Assembly: GCA_034927285.1 (NCBI GenBank)
Contig: JAYFQF010000031.1
Location: 57,181-121,180, forward strand
Direction: 5' to 3'
Length of the DNA stretch: 64,000 nucleotides
Origin: JAYFQF01 sp034927285
GTDB taxonomy: Bacteria; Bacillota; Peptococcia; DRI-13; UBA5745
Positions 33,415 through 42,427 of this stretch are shown here, in pieces. How positions within the stretch are numbered: the first letter of the stretch is position 1; every line of letters begins with the position of its first letter. The position numbers and the translations under genes were made by a program. The notes under the pieces are model-generated. The model made no database searches, was not told the origin of the DNA, and saw nothing but the letters and a program-made list of their open reading frames with translations.

Positions 33415-35451
33415 CTATTCTTTATCTTCCTTACTCTTTTGATATTCGGCGATGATCTCCTGGGCCACCATGTTGGGCACGTCCTCATAATGATCGAAAT
33501 TCATGGAGAAATAGCCCCGGCCCTGGGTAATGGATTTCAGGTCAATGGCGTAGCGGTACATCTCGCTTAAAGGAACCTGGGCTTTCACCAACTGCCACTT
33601 GCCGTGGGGCTCCATGCCCAAGATCCGGCCCCGCTTGCTGTTTAAGTCGGAGATGATATCCCCCATGAACTGCTCCGGCACATGAACTTCCACATACTGA
33701 ACAGGTTCCATCAGCACAGGCTTGCACTTCTCAATACCTTTTTTAAAGCATTGGGAAGCCGCGATTTTAAAAGACATCTCCGAGGAATCCACATCATGGT
33801 AAGAGCCGTCGTATAGCTCCACCTTGATCTGGGTCATGGGATAGCCCGCCAGGACGCCCTCGGCCATGGCATCCCGGACGCCTTTCTCTACAGCGGGATG
33901 ATAATTCTTCGGCACGGAACCGCCGAAAATCGTCTCGGCAAACTCAAAATCACCCTCCGGCAACGGGTAAAAGCGCAGCTTTACATGACCGTACTGACCA
34001 TGACCGCCGGACTGTTTTTTATGTTTGTACTCATAATCACCGGTGCCGCGGATCGTCTCACGGTAAGGTACCCGGGGCGTCTTGGTGGTGACCTCCACAC
34101 CGAATTTATTCTTCAGGCGGTCGATGATGATATCCAGATGGGTTTCCCCCATACCGGTGAGCACGCTCTCCTTGGTTTCCGGGTTCTTTACGAAATGCAG
34201 GGTAGGGTCGTCTTCCAGCATCCGGTTTAAGGCGCTGGCCATCTTGTCCTCGTCGTTTCGGGATTTGGCGTTTACGGCTACGGAAAAAGTGGGCTCGGGG
34301 AAATCCACGCCGGGCTGTAATTCGGTCTTGCCTTTTTCCCCCAGGGTGTCGCCGATGCTGACGCTCATCAGCTTGGCGATGGCTACGATATCCCCGGCCT
34401 TGGCTTCCTCCACGTTATCCTGGTTTTTCCCCCGGGAAACCAGCAGGGCTCCGTAACGCTCCTCTTTTTCTTTATTTACGTCATAGATACTGGAGTCCGC
34501 TTTCAGGACGCCTTTTACGATCCGGATATAGCTCAGCTTGCCTACAAAGGGGTCCGCCAGGGTCTTGAACACAATAGCAGTCAGGGGGCCGGAACCGATA
34601 TTCTCCTCCGCCACATCCACCGGGGAGGGCAAAAGGTCCACCATGGCGTCCATCAAAGGCTGAATCCCGATGTTCTTTGTGGCGGAACCGCAGTATACGG
34701 GAAAAACCTTGCCTATTTTAACGCCGGCATGAAGTCCGTGATTAATCTCCTCATCGGTCAGGGCTTCTCCCTCCAGGTATTTCATCATCAGATCGTCGTC
34801 GCCTTCGGCGGCGGCTTCCGACAGAGCTTCCCGGTATTTATCAATTTCCCCTTCCATCTCCGGGGGAACAGAGATTTCACTGATTTTATTCCCCTCAAAC
34901 TGGTACGCTTTCTTCTGGAGCACGTCTACCACGCCGCAGAACTTGTCCTCGGCGCCGATGGGAAGCGTCATGGGAACTACGCCGGAGCCGAAACGCTCCC
35001 GCAGAGCGTCCACAGTCTTATAAAAGCTGGCGTTTTCACGATCCAGCTTATTGATAAAAATCAGGCGGGGCATCTGTTTTTCATCGGCAGCTTCCCAGTG
35101 CACCTCGGTCATCACCTCGATGCCCGCCACTCCGTCCACCAGGATCAAAAGGCTGTCCGCCGCCCGCATCGCGCTTTTTACTTCACCGACGAAATCGGCA
35201 TAACCGGGAGAATCCAGCAAATTGATTTTGCAGTCCTTCCATTCGGTAGGAGCCAAAGTGGTGCTGACTGTAACTTTTCTTTTAATCTCAACGGGCAGAT
35301 AGTCGGTGACTGTGGTGCCGTCGTCAGTTTTTCCCAGACGATTGGTATGGCCGGCGTCAAAGAGCATGGCTTCTACCAGGGAGGTTTTCCCTGCACCACC
35401 GTGGGACAACACTGCGACGTTTCTGATCTGATTACTGTTGTAGACTCGCAA
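33415..35451 (-). CDS. Elongation factor G-like GTPase (EF-G2 type)
   Basis: The 678-residue product has EF-G domain order: G domain, beta barrel (~285-370), and domains III-V. The P-loop is SHGGAGKTSLVEA, G3 is LLDSPGYADF, and G4 is FINKLDREN. The switch I motif of true EF-G is replaced by KVTVSTTLAPTEW. This marks the divergent EF-G-like paralogue (FusA2 group), usually present beside a canonical fusA. Its job is uncertain: recycling, stress or ribosome rescue are possible. The best start is TTG at 35451 (RVYNSNQIRNVAVLSHGG), 8 nt after GGAGG. A TTG two codons earlier abuts the SD. Confidence 0.88.
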   Translation of the reverse strand: MRVYNSNQIRNVAVLSHGGAGKTSLVEAMLFDAGHTNRLGKTDDGTTVTDYLPVEIKRKVTVSTTLAPTEWKDCKINLLDSPGYADFVGEVKSAMRAADSLLILVDGVAGIEVMTEVHWEAADEKQMPRLIFINKLDRENASFYKTVDALRERFGSGVVPMTLPIGAEDKFCGVVDVLQKKAYQFEGNKISEISVPPEMEGEIDKYREALSEAAAEGDDDLMMKYLEGEALTDEEINHGLHAGVKIGKVFPVYCGSATKNIGIQPLMDAMVDLLPSPVDVAEENIGSGPLTAIVFKTLADPFVGKLSYIRIVKGVLKADSSIYDVNKEKEERYGALLVSRGKNQDNVEEAKAGDIVAIAKLMSVSIGDTLGEKGKTELQPGVDFPEPTFSVAVNAKSRNDEDKMASALNRMLEDDPTLHFVKNPETKESVLTGMGETHLDIIIDRLKNKFGVEVTTKTPRVPYRETIRGTGDYEYKHKKQSGGHGQYGHVKLRFYPLPEGDFEFAETIFGGSVPKNYHPAVEKGVRDAMAEGVLAGYPMTQIKVELYDGSYHDVDSSEMSFKIAASQCFKKGIEKCKPVLMEPVQYVEVHVPEQFMGDIISDLNSKRGRILGMEPHGKWQLVKAQVPLSEMYRYAIDLKSITQGRGYFSMNFDHYEDVPNMVAQEIIAEYQKSKEDKE

Positions 35452-35756
35452 AACCAATACCTCCTCTATGTTATGTGCTTTCGCCTGCCGTGAATATGCA
35501 TAGGCTCATAGCTTTATAAATTACCCATAAAATGAAAAAATCCTTCTTAATAATAGAGAAATCTCAAATAAAAATATTATATCCTCACTTTTTTTTCGGG
35601 CATTTCTCCGCTTTTCTCCACATAAATAATTAAGTGACAAGACAATGGCCGGATCTGTTCAGGCCCGCCTGTCCATTTTCCCACAAAGAAGCTTTTTTCC
35701 TGACTGTACGATATCTCCCCGACTAAACCGCCCCGCGGCGCGCAAAGGAGCATCCC
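35452..35756. other. Intergenic region between divergent EF-G-like and spoVB genes
   Basis: About 300 bp, A/T-rich on the EF-G-like side. It must hold both divergent promoters. I see TATAAT-like strings near 35575 on the minus strand but no convincing -35, and AGGAG just before spoVB. No gene is seen. Confidence 0.5.
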
Positions 35757-37115
35757 ATGGACGGTCAAAGTTTTCTCAAAGGCGCCTTTACTCTGCTTTC
35801 CGCAGGAATAGTTGTAAAAATCATGGGCTTCGCGTATCAGATGGCCATCGTGCGACTGGCCGGCACCGAGGCCATCGGCATCTTCAACATGGTTTCCCCC
35901 TTTTATTCCATGGCCATGATTTTGACCTGCACCGGCATCCCCGCCGCCATCGTCCGTTTTATCCCGGAGCACCGGGACTTAGATCCCGCCGGCGACAGCC
36001 GCAGCCTGCTCCGGATGGCTGCCGCCGCTCTGGTCGTTTCCTCTTCTCTGGTCACTGTCGTTATGCTGCTTTTCAGCCCCGGGCTGCTCCGGCGCTTTGG
36101 CCTGGACAGCCGGGCTGTGGCGCCTTTTCTGATCCTTTTACCCACCCTTTTAATGATCGCTGTCTCTTCTTCCATCCGCTCCTTTTTCCAGGGTAATAAA
36201 GACATGAAGCCCACTGCTGGGGCCCAGCTGATCGAGCAAAGCACCCGCCTGGTCACCGGCATCGGTTTTACCTGGCTCATGGCTCCCTACGGCATCCAGT
36301 GGGCCATCATCGCCATGGCCCTGGGGGTGTTTTGCAGCGAGCTTTCCGGTTTTCTCTTTCTTTGGCGCCGTTTTTCCCTGCATACCGGAGAAAAAAGCCT
36401 GCTTTCCCGCCCCAGCCGAACGGTGGCCCGGGAGCTTTACGGCTACGGCCTGCCCCTGACCGCCACCAGGCTGCTGCTATCCTTTTCCGGAGCGGCGGAA
36501 GCGTTGCTGCTGCCGCATCAGCTGAAGGCCCTGGGCATGACCGTATCTCAGGCCGCCTCTTTTTACGGCCAGCTTACCGGCATCGTCTTCCCCCTTTTGA
36601 ATATCCCCACCATCATTACCCTTTCCCTGTCCACCGCCCTGATCCCCACCATCGCTCAGGCCCAAAAAAACCGGGAATACGGTTTTATGACCCGCCGGAT
36701 TATTCAGGCCTTGGCCCTGACCCTGGTGATCGGCATCCCCACTTCGCTGGGACTGTATTTTTTCGCCGGCGATGTAGTCCGTCTGCTGTTCAAAGTGGAA
36801 GACGCCATCCTGCTGCTGAAGTATCTGGCGCCGGCCGGCGTCTTCCTCTGGCTTTCCCAGCTTTCCAACGGTATCCTCCAGGGCATGGGCCTGGTGGTCC
36901 CCGCCAGCCTTACCACCTTATTTACCTGCCTGGTTCGTCTGGGAGGGATCTGGCTGCTGACGCAAAACCCCGCCACCTATCCCCAGGGCATCTGCTTCAG
37001 CTTTGCCCTTTCCTTTACGCTGAACACCTGTATCAATCTGATCCTCATACGAAAAAACTGCCGCTACGGCTGGTGCAAAGCCGCAAGCGACAGTATCCGC
37101 GGCGTATCCGGCTGA
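35757..37115 (+). CDS. SpoVB-like MOP-superfamily flippase
   Basis: The 452-residue protein is almost entirely membrane helices (about 12), with SpoVB/MurJ-like features: GIVVKIMGFAYQMAIVRLAG at the N-terminus, shortened key part FAYQMAIVRLAG, then IRSFFQGNKDMKPTAGAQLIEQ, key part FFQGNKDMKP, and GLPLTATRLL. SpoVB is required for spore cortex formation and is thought to move lipid-linked oligosaccharide precursors. Several Clostridia carry multiple paralogues, so a vegetative role such as polysaccharide export is also possible. It is somewhat shorter than the ~500-520 residues of Bacillus SpoVB. AGGAG precedes the ATG. Confidence 0.82.
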   Translation: MDGQSFLKGAFTLLSAGIVVKIMGFAYQMAIVRLAGTEAIGIFNMVSPFYSMAMILTCTGIPAAIVRFIPEHRDLDPAGDSRSLLRMAAAALVVSSSLVTVVMLLFSPGLLRRFGLDSRAVAPFLILLPTLLMIAVSSSIRSFFQGNKDMKPTAGAQLIEQSTRLVTGIGFTWLMAPYGIQWAIIAMALGVFCSELSGFLFLWRRFSLHTGEKSLLSRPSRTVARELYGYGLPLTATRLLLSFSGAAEALLLPHQLKALGMTVSQAASFYGQLTGIVFPLLNIPTIITLSLSTALIPTIAQAQKNREYGFMTRRIIQALALTLVIGIPTSLGLYFFAGDVVRLLFKVEDAILLLKYLAPAGVFLWLSQLSNGILQGMGLVVPASLTTLFTCLVRLGGIWLLTQNPATYPQGICFSFALSFTLNTCINLILIRKNCRYGWCKAASDSIRGVSG

Positions 37116-37175
37116 CCGGTACGCTTTTAAGTAAAATCATCGTGAGTTGGCAAAACTGAACTATTATTTATCCCT

Positions 37176-38144
37176 TTATTTGTCCCTTGCCTGCAAGACG
37201 GAAGACACCCCCGCAAAAATCAGCGCCGCAATAGGCCAGACCACCCAAGTAAACCCCCAATTGTTTGTCAGAAAGCTCCAGCCAAGATAGACCGCCACGA
37301 CAACCGGCCAGTAGAAGCCCGCGAATCTGGATACCCTTTTGGCGCGTTCCTGTTCTTTCGGCTCAAAATCGCCTTCCCGCAGCAGCTGTTCATAACTGCC
37401 TTTTACCGTCCCCGCCGTGATAAAAAGAAACACTGCGGCGGCCACCACCGCCAGCAGCAAAGCGGTAAAAAAGAAGATCAGGATATCCGAAGCTTCGAAT
37501 ATACCGGCAACGATAAGAGGGATAACGCATAAAATGCAGAGCACAACACCGATCACCGTATTTTGGACATATGTTTTTTCAAATGCCGCCTTTTTTTCCT
37601 TTATTATGCCCAATACACCGTAATCAAGCTCAAAGGCTCCGTTTTGCAGGTATTCAAAGCGTTTCATTTTTGCGCTGCTGGTAATAAATATGGCCACGGC
37701 CGCGGCCACCATTAGCAGCAGCATCACAATACCGATGCCGGAAGCGGCGCTTTCCGTTATGGCGGCGTCCTCCTCGGCGATTCCGGATAAAAGGATCAAC
37801 AAAACCGGTGAGAGAATGCACAGCGTCACGCCTAAGGCTATCCGCCTGCCATGGATGGCCTTATTTATTAAAAAATCGTTCATTTCCTGCAAGGAAACAC
37901 GTATACGATTTTCGGCCTCGTCCGTATCGGAGTACACTGTGGTTTCAAGATCGTCTTTCAACAGGTAGTCGGTGGTCACTCCGAAAAGCCTGGCCAGTTC
38001 CAGTATCCGGTTGATATCCGGTATTGCGGCGGCGCTTTCCCATTTAGAGATCGACTGTCTTGATACGTTCATTTTTTCAGCCAGTTCTTCCTGAGACCAT
38101 CCGTTGGTTTTCCGTAAGGATAAAATTTTATCTGCCAAAATCAC
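37176..38144 (-). CDS. XRE-family HTH regulator fused to a membrane domain
   Basis: The start is GTG at 38144, 8 nt after AGGAGG, giving a 322-residue protein. Residues ~1-65 are a Cro/CI-type HTH (LADKILSLRKTNGWSQEELA, NVSRQSISKWESAAAIPD). From ~100 on there are about six hydrophobic helices in three pairs (GVTLCILSPVLLILLSGIA, IGVVLCILCVIPLIVAGIF, PVVVAVYLGWSFL). This membrane-bound HTH design is common in Clostridia, often in envelope or antimicrobial stress responses. No target operon is adjacent. The neighbour upstream is a decayed gene. Confidence 0.85.
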   Translation of the reverse strand: MILADKILSLRKTNGWSQEELAEKMNVSRQSISKWESAAAIPDINRILELARLFGVTTDYLLKDDLETTVYSDTDEAENRIRVSLQEMNDFLINKAIHGRRIALGVTLCILSPVLLILLSGIAEEDAAITESAASGIGIVMLLLMVAAAVAIFITSSAKMKRFEYLQNGAFELDYGVLGIIKEKKAAFEKTYVQNTVIGVVLCILCVIPLIVAGIFEASDILIFFFTALLLAVVAAAVFLFITAGTVKGSYEQLLREGDFEPKEQERAKRVSRFAGFYWPVVVAVYLGWSFLTNNWGFTWVVWPIAALIFAGVSSVLQARDK

Positions 38145-38391
38145 GACCGATTCCTCCTGTTTATCAAATAGCAGCACTCTGCGGTATTCCAAAGAAAGCA
38201 TAGCAAAGCTGCCGGTTGCCTGCTATCAATATGACTTGATAATTCCGCAACCGCCAGTTGCACTTTCCTCGGAATCCATAATCTCCTTCGATAAAGACAA
38301 CCTTGGCGTCGCGCTTTCGTTAAGCTCCCGTTTAGCGGACGGTCTATTTTCATCTGGTCAACGATCCCTGCAATTCATAATGTCATACTTT

Positions 38392-38945
38392 TTATTCCCG
38401 TACCTCCTTTTTTGCAAGGTCTAAGGCTCTCAGCCTCGGCGTCTTCTTATATTGATGCGCCTGCATTCTCACCAGGATATCATCCAGCGCGGAAATCGTC
38501 TCCAGCAGAAATTCGCCTTTATTGAGCATGACGAATGCCTCTTTTTATTCGGCGCGCCGAATATTCTTTCCGAGTTTTTATCCAGTATCCTCTTGCCGTA
38601 AAAAAAGGAGCTGCGGTCTGGGCATTCTGCTTTCGATATATTTCCGCCTACCATATTGCTGAGCAAAAATATGACGGCGTCAAGATTACAGAGGGTCCTG
38701 GACTCAAGCCTTCCCAAAGATGAGAGCCCGAGGTGAATCAGATTTTCCTGCATATCCCTGATATCGTGGCTTCGCAGGGAAAGATAGTAAGAAAGATTTT
38801 TCGCGCTTTCCATAAATTCTTCATTCTTAATCAGAGGTTTCCATCTTTCGAACAGCTCGTTACCTTCTCTACAGATTTCATTTCTGAGGCTGATCATGTT
38901 CTGCAGCAGTACACAGGCCTTTACAGAGTCGTAACGTTCCATCAT
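38392..38945 (-). pseudogene. Remnant of an atypical pyruvate-kinase-family gene with its middle deleted
   Basis: The N-terminal frame (from ATG 38945) reads AKNLSYYLSLRSHDIRDMQE, LGLSSLGRLESRTLCNLDAV and then FFYGKRILDKNSERIFGAPNKK, which fits the N-terminal extension of the pyruvate-kinase-like proteins that have a YLALR/GLSSLGR leader. Immediately afterwards, in another frame, EAFVMLNKGEFLLETI, SALDDILVRMQAHQYKK and TPRLRALDLAKKEVRE follow to a TAA at 38392-38394. That is the far end of the same kind of protein. About 280 central residues, including the catalytic barrel, are missing and the junction near 38530-38545 shifts frame. The gene cannot make an enzyme. Confidence 0.78.
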
Positions 38946-39240
38946 TTCCCCCCTTAAAGAAGAATATATTTAGTATTAGACTTTCTATGGTTAAATATGG
39001 CGTAAAACCCAGGGATATGGCATGAAAAATTTTCCTTTCAGCTTATTATCTCATTTTTCAATCATGTTTCCAATAAAGAACGATATATTTTACATACTTT
39101 ACGAATGAGGAAATGATCTTGTATGTTCAGATAGATCAAAAGCGAAAATTTACGCTATCCTCACGCAAATTCCATTAAAGTTTTATGGAGCGGCGCTAAG
39201 ATAAAATCAATGAAAAAGTGGGAAATGGGGGAGGGATCCT
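38946..39240. other. A/T-rich intergenic region
   Basis: About 295 bp with markedly lower GC than the surroundings, between the pyruvate-kinase remnant and the YwaF-type gene. I find no gene, no clear promoter and no notable repeat, except GGAGGG just before 39241. Confidence 0.6.
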
Positions 39241-39996
39241 ATGGTTTTACGTGAGCTCTGGATGGCAACGGAGGAACTCAAGCCTTTTGCCCTTTTTGAT
39301 TTGCCGCATATTACCGCCCTGGCAATATTTGCGCTGATCTGGCTGAGTATCGTAATCTGGAAGGATAAAATCAGGAACCCCAAATCAGACAGGCTTTGCA
39401 GAATATTTATGTTTATCTTTTTGGCTTGCCAGCAACTCCTTTTCTATATCTGGAAGCTGGATGCGGGAGCGTCGCTGGCTACCGCCCTTCCTTTGCATAT
39501 ATGCGGTTTTTCCATTTTCCTGTGCTTGATCGTGCTGGTAACCCAAAATGTTAAGCTTTTCTACATTATTTATTATTTCGCTTTTTCCGGTACTTTGCAG
39601 GCGGTATTGACGCCGAACATGGAGGGTTACAATTATCCTCACTTCAGATTTTTTCAATACTTTGCAGGACATCTGACGATCATTATCGTCGCTTTGTATT
39701 TCAAAGTTGTTAAAGAATATAAAATTAAACTGGATTCTCTGCTGTACGCCTTTGTCACCCTGAATGTTCTGGCCGCAGCCGCGTTTGCAGCCAACATTAT
39801 GCTTGATACAAATTATATGTTTCTTCTTCACAAGCCGGATTCTTTTTCTTTCCTGAGCATATTGGCCCCTTGGCCGTATTACCTTATTCAGCTTGAATTT
39901 CTGGCCGTTATATTTTTCCTGATCATATACTCCATCACTAATATTAAGGACCTGACCTTTTCTCTTTCCAGCTTCTTAAAAAAGGTCTTTGCTTAA
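39241..39996 (+). CDS. YwaF-type integral membrane protein (TIGR02206)
   Basis: A 251-residue protein with about seven membrane helices. LFDLPHITALAIFALIWLS at the N-terminus, LPLHICGFSIFLCLIVLV, the loop LQAVLTPNMEGYNYPHFRFF with its conserved Pro/His, and LAPWPYYLIQLEF are characteristic of the YwaF family, whose function is unknown. GGAGGG lies 5 nt before the ATG. It stands in a low-GC stretch next to decayed sequence and is more A/T-rich than its neighbours, so it may have been gained by transfer. Confidence 0.85.
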   Translation: MVLRELWMATEELKPFALFDLPHITALAIFALIWLSIVIWKDKIRNPKSDRLCRIFMFIFLACQQLLFYIWKLDAGASLATALPLHICGFSIFLCLIVLVTQNVKLFYIIYYFAFSGTLQAVLTPNMEGYNYPHFRFFQYFAGHLTIIIVALYFKVVKEYKIKLDSLLYAFVTLNVLAAAAFAANIMLDTNYMFLLHKPDSFSFLSILAPWPYYLIQLEFLAVIFFLIIYSITNIKDLTFSLSSFLKKVFA

Positions 39997-40166
39997 TCAG
40001 GCAGGGCAGAAAGAATAAGTGCCCAGCATATCCGCCGCCAAAGGGCAGATATCCACGATGCAGCCGCCCTGCAACAGGCCTCCCTGGGGGATTCCTTCCC
40101 CTTTTTCCATGTAGAAAGGATCAGCTTGGCATCATAGCGCCAGTCCTGATGGAGCTTTGCCGCCAT
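39997..40166 (-). pseudogene. Possible small gene remnant with a frameshift, family not recognised
   Basis: From ATG 40166 the frame reads AAKLHQDWRYDAKLILSTW. After the homopolymer AAAAAGGGG a second frame continues GEGIPQGGLLQGGCIVDICP and LAADMLGTYSFCPA to a stop at 39997-39999. The two halves look like one coding sequence broken by a single-base change. I cannot assign a family. A terminator lies directly upstream. Confidence 0.3.
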
Positions 40167-40183
40167 GCGCAAAAGAGATAAGA

Positions 40184-40215
40184 AAAAGCCTTGAAACCCG
40201 CGTTTCAAGGCTTTT
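40184..40215. terminator. Bidirectional terminator after the lipoprotein gene
   Basis: A 14-bp perfect stem (AAAAGCCTTGAAAC / GTTTCAAGGCTTTT) with a 4-base loop, 44 bp after the stop of the minus-strand lipoprotein gene. Confidence 0.9.
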
Positions 40216-40258
40216 GTGAGTAACGGCGAAAAAGGGAGTTACTGTCCGGAAATCCGGT

Positions 40259-41095
40259 TCAGCTGATCGTGAACCCATGATAAGATTCTTTCAGCGCACT
40301 TTTTATATCAGTATCTTTCAACGCATACAATCCGGCGTTTTCCTCGGTTATCCAATAAAAGGCCGCCTGTTTCTTTTCCATTTTGGAGAATACTTTATCC
40401 CCGATATTCTGATAATCCTCTTCACTGATCGGGTTCGTGTCCGCGTCCGTACAGGTAACGGTTGGAGTGGAGTCATGATATATCGTGGTTTTATACGCCA
40501 AAAATCGTTCGATAAGCTTTCCATCCTGCAAACAAAGGGCCCTCTTGTTCTGGTAATATTCAGCAGCGCCGTTTTTGGTCAAGTCGTCAAACACGTAATG
40601 ATAGGCGTTATTTCCTGAATCAAAGTATACCGGCACGCTTTCCACCAGAATATCGGCCTGAGAAGTATACTCGTCGATCGTCTTTTCCAAAAGGGTAAGC
40701 TCATCACAAGCTTCATTGACTTCCCAAATATTATTGTATGAATAGATCCCCGTGCCCTGGCAGGAGGAAGAAATTATTTCTAATCTTCCGTTCTGATCCA
40801 AATCGGTTACCGCATAGCCGTAGGGTTCGGTGTCCGCTTCGCCCTGCCACAGGGAAATATTATCGGCAATCAGCTGGATTTGCGTTCCGACATCTCCTTC
40901 CTCCTGATCCGGGTCTGAAGGATTTTCTATCCCCGGCATATTTTCCTGAAAGGAAGTTTCCGGATTTGCTTCCGTATCATTTGGTGAATTGACTGAAGCT
41001 GGCTCCTGAGCGCAAGAAGACAAAACCATCATCATTGCGGCCAGGAGAAATCTGCAAATAGATCGTTTCCCCAAAAGTAAACACCGCCAATTCAA
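40259..41095 (-). CDS. Putative secreted lipoprotein
   Basis: The 278-residue product has a basic N-terminus, a hydrophobic core and the lipobox VLSSC (Cys at about residue 28), followed by an acidic Ser/Glu/Pro-rich linker to ~75. The mature part contains AVTDLDQNGRLEIISSS, a calcium-loop-like DxDxNG motif found in many extracellular domains, and several aromatic residues. No family is recognised. The start is unclear: the frame opens at a TTG overlapping the GNAT stop, without a good SD. Probably co-transcribed with the GNAT gene. Confidence 0.7.
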   Translation of the reverse strand: MNWRCLLLGKRSICRFLLAAMMMVLSSCAQEPASVNSPNDTEANPETSFQENMPGIENPSDPDQEEGDVGTQIQLIADNISLWQGEADTEPYGYAVTDLDQNGRLEIISSSCQGTGIYSYNNIWEVNEACDELTLLEKTIDEYTSQADILVESVPVYFDSGNNAYHYVFDDLTKNGAAEYYQNKRALCLQDGKLIERFLAYKTTIYHDSTPTVTCTDADTNPISEEDYQNIGDKVFSKMEKKQAAFYWITEENAGLYALKDTDIKSALKESYHGFTIS

Positions 41096-41514
41096 TAATT
41101 TTTTTCTTTATTTTGATTCCGCAGCATCCCATGTTTATTTTCCGGCAGATATTCAAATCCATGCTTTTGATATAGTAAGTCGGCAGGATGATTGGCAATT
41201 AAACAAATAAAACTGTCCTCCTGCGTATTTTCTTCAAAATAACCGTCGATGGCCTTCATGATTTGCTCCGCATAACCCCTGCGCTGATATTCTTTATCTA
41301 CCATAATATCGCTTACAATGTAGGTTATGCCGCTGTCCCCGGCTATCCTGCCAAAACCGATCAGTTTTTCTTTATCATACAGGGATACCGTGAACAAGGA
41401 ATTCTTCAAGGCGATCCGGCTTCTATTTAAGTCTTTATTGCCCATCCCGGAGCGCAGCCGCAGGCTTATGTAAGCCTGTGCCGCCGGCGTCTCATAAACA
41501 AGCCGTATATCCAT
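41092..41514 (-). CDS. GNAT-family N-acetyltransferase
   Basis: Starting at ATG 41514 (GGGAG 8 nt upstream) the product is 140 residues. An upstream extension in the same frame is Arg/Ser-rich and lies out of frame inside the surE 3' end, so I reject it. The acetyl-CoA loop is VDKEYQRRGYAEQIMKAI, preceded by the beta strand GITYIVSDIMV, and the C-terminal YQKHGFEYLPE is typical of small GNATs. The acceptor is unknown. It overlaps the lipoprotein frame by 4 bp. Confidence 0.85.
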   Translation of the reverse strand: MDIRLVYETPAAQAYISLRLRSGMGNKDLNRSRIALKNSLFTVSLYDKEKLIGFGRIAGDSGITYIVSDIMVDKEYQRRGYAEQIMKAIDGYFEENTQEDSFICLIANHPADLLYQKHGFEYLPENKHGMLRNQNKEKNY

Positions 41515-41632
41515 CTTTTTTCTCCCTGATAAATTTCTGTTGATCTTCCGGCAGCACTGCCGCCCTGATATTGACTTCCTTTTCTTCCTATCGTTTTGAG
41601 CGGCGGCGACATCGTTTCCTAACCCCCCGCCC

Positions 41633-42397
41633 TCAGAGCTTTTGCCGGAGCTCCGCCAAAAGCTGATAATCCGTCCGGTCCACGGAAATCGGGCTGATGG
41701 AGACATACCCCTTTGCCACGGCGTTTGCATCCTCATCCAGATCTATTCCGTCGCCGGGGATAGCGCTGCCCCGCAGGTGATAGACCTTTTCTTCCGGCGT
41801 TTCTTCCAGAAGGTGATAATAATCGCTGTACTTGCGGATTCCCAGCCTGGTGGCCCTGAGGCCCTGCAGCTTTTCCCGGGGCAGGTCCGGTACGTTTACA
41901 TTCAAAATAGACATGGGCGGAATGTGCAGCTGGCCGGATAAATACCGGCCGGCCAGCTCCGCGGTGATTTTCGCGGCGGCGCCGAAATCCCAGGGAGCCT
42001 TTTCCCGGACCAGGGACACCGCCATGGCGGGGATATCGTTAAAGGCGCCTTCCACAGCGCCGGCCACCGTACCGGAATACAAGGTATCGGTTCCCAGATT
42101 CGGACCTTCGTTGATCCCGGAGATTAAAAGATCCATGGGCTCGTTCAATAGCTGGACCACCGCCATTTTAATGCAGTCCGCGGGCTTGCCGCCGATGCTC
42201 CAGGCGCATTTCGTTCCCTCTACCGGCACCTGCCGCACCGCCATGCCTCTGCGTACGGTGATCCCATGGCTGGCGGCGCTGCGCTGAGCCGAGGGGGCGG
42301 CCACCCAAATCTGCCCCAGCCCCTTCAGCTCCAGGATCAGGCTGCGGATTCCGGGGGAATCAATACCGTCGTCATTTACCAGCAATATGTTTGCCAT
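41633..42397 (-). CDS. surE: 5'/3'-nucleotidase SurE
   Basis: SurE is a metal-dependent nucleoside-5'(3')-monophosphatase. The metal site is NILLVNDDGIDSPGI at the N-terminus, then APSAQRSAASHGIT, and SGINEGPNLGTDTLYSGTV, key part GINEGPNLGTD. The length (254 aa) is normal. ATG 42397 follows AGGAGG by 8 nt. An in-frame TTG just before it is less well placed. It lies 30 bp after folE on the same strand, probably one transcript. Confidence 0.95.
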   Translation of the reverse strand: MANILLVNDDGIDSPGIRSLILELKGLGQIWVAAPSAQRSAASHGITVRRGMAVRQVPVEGTKCAWSIGGKPADCIKMAVVQLLNEPMDLLISGINEGPNLGTDTLYSGTVAGAVEGAFNDIPAMAVSLVREKAPWDFGAAAKITAELAGRYLSGQLHIPPMSILNVNVPDLPREKLQGLRATRLGIRKYSDYYHLLEETPEEKVYHLRGSAIPGDGIDLDEDANAVAKGYVSISPISVDRTDYQLLAELRQKL

Positions 42398-42427
42398 CAA
42401 TATTTCCTCCTGGTGTCTGTGTTGTCT

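Noticed and set aside
38145..38391. Small open frame upstream of the XRE gene
   Set aside because: Arg/Cys-rich composition, no SD, no family resemblance. Probably non-coding leader and decayed sequence.
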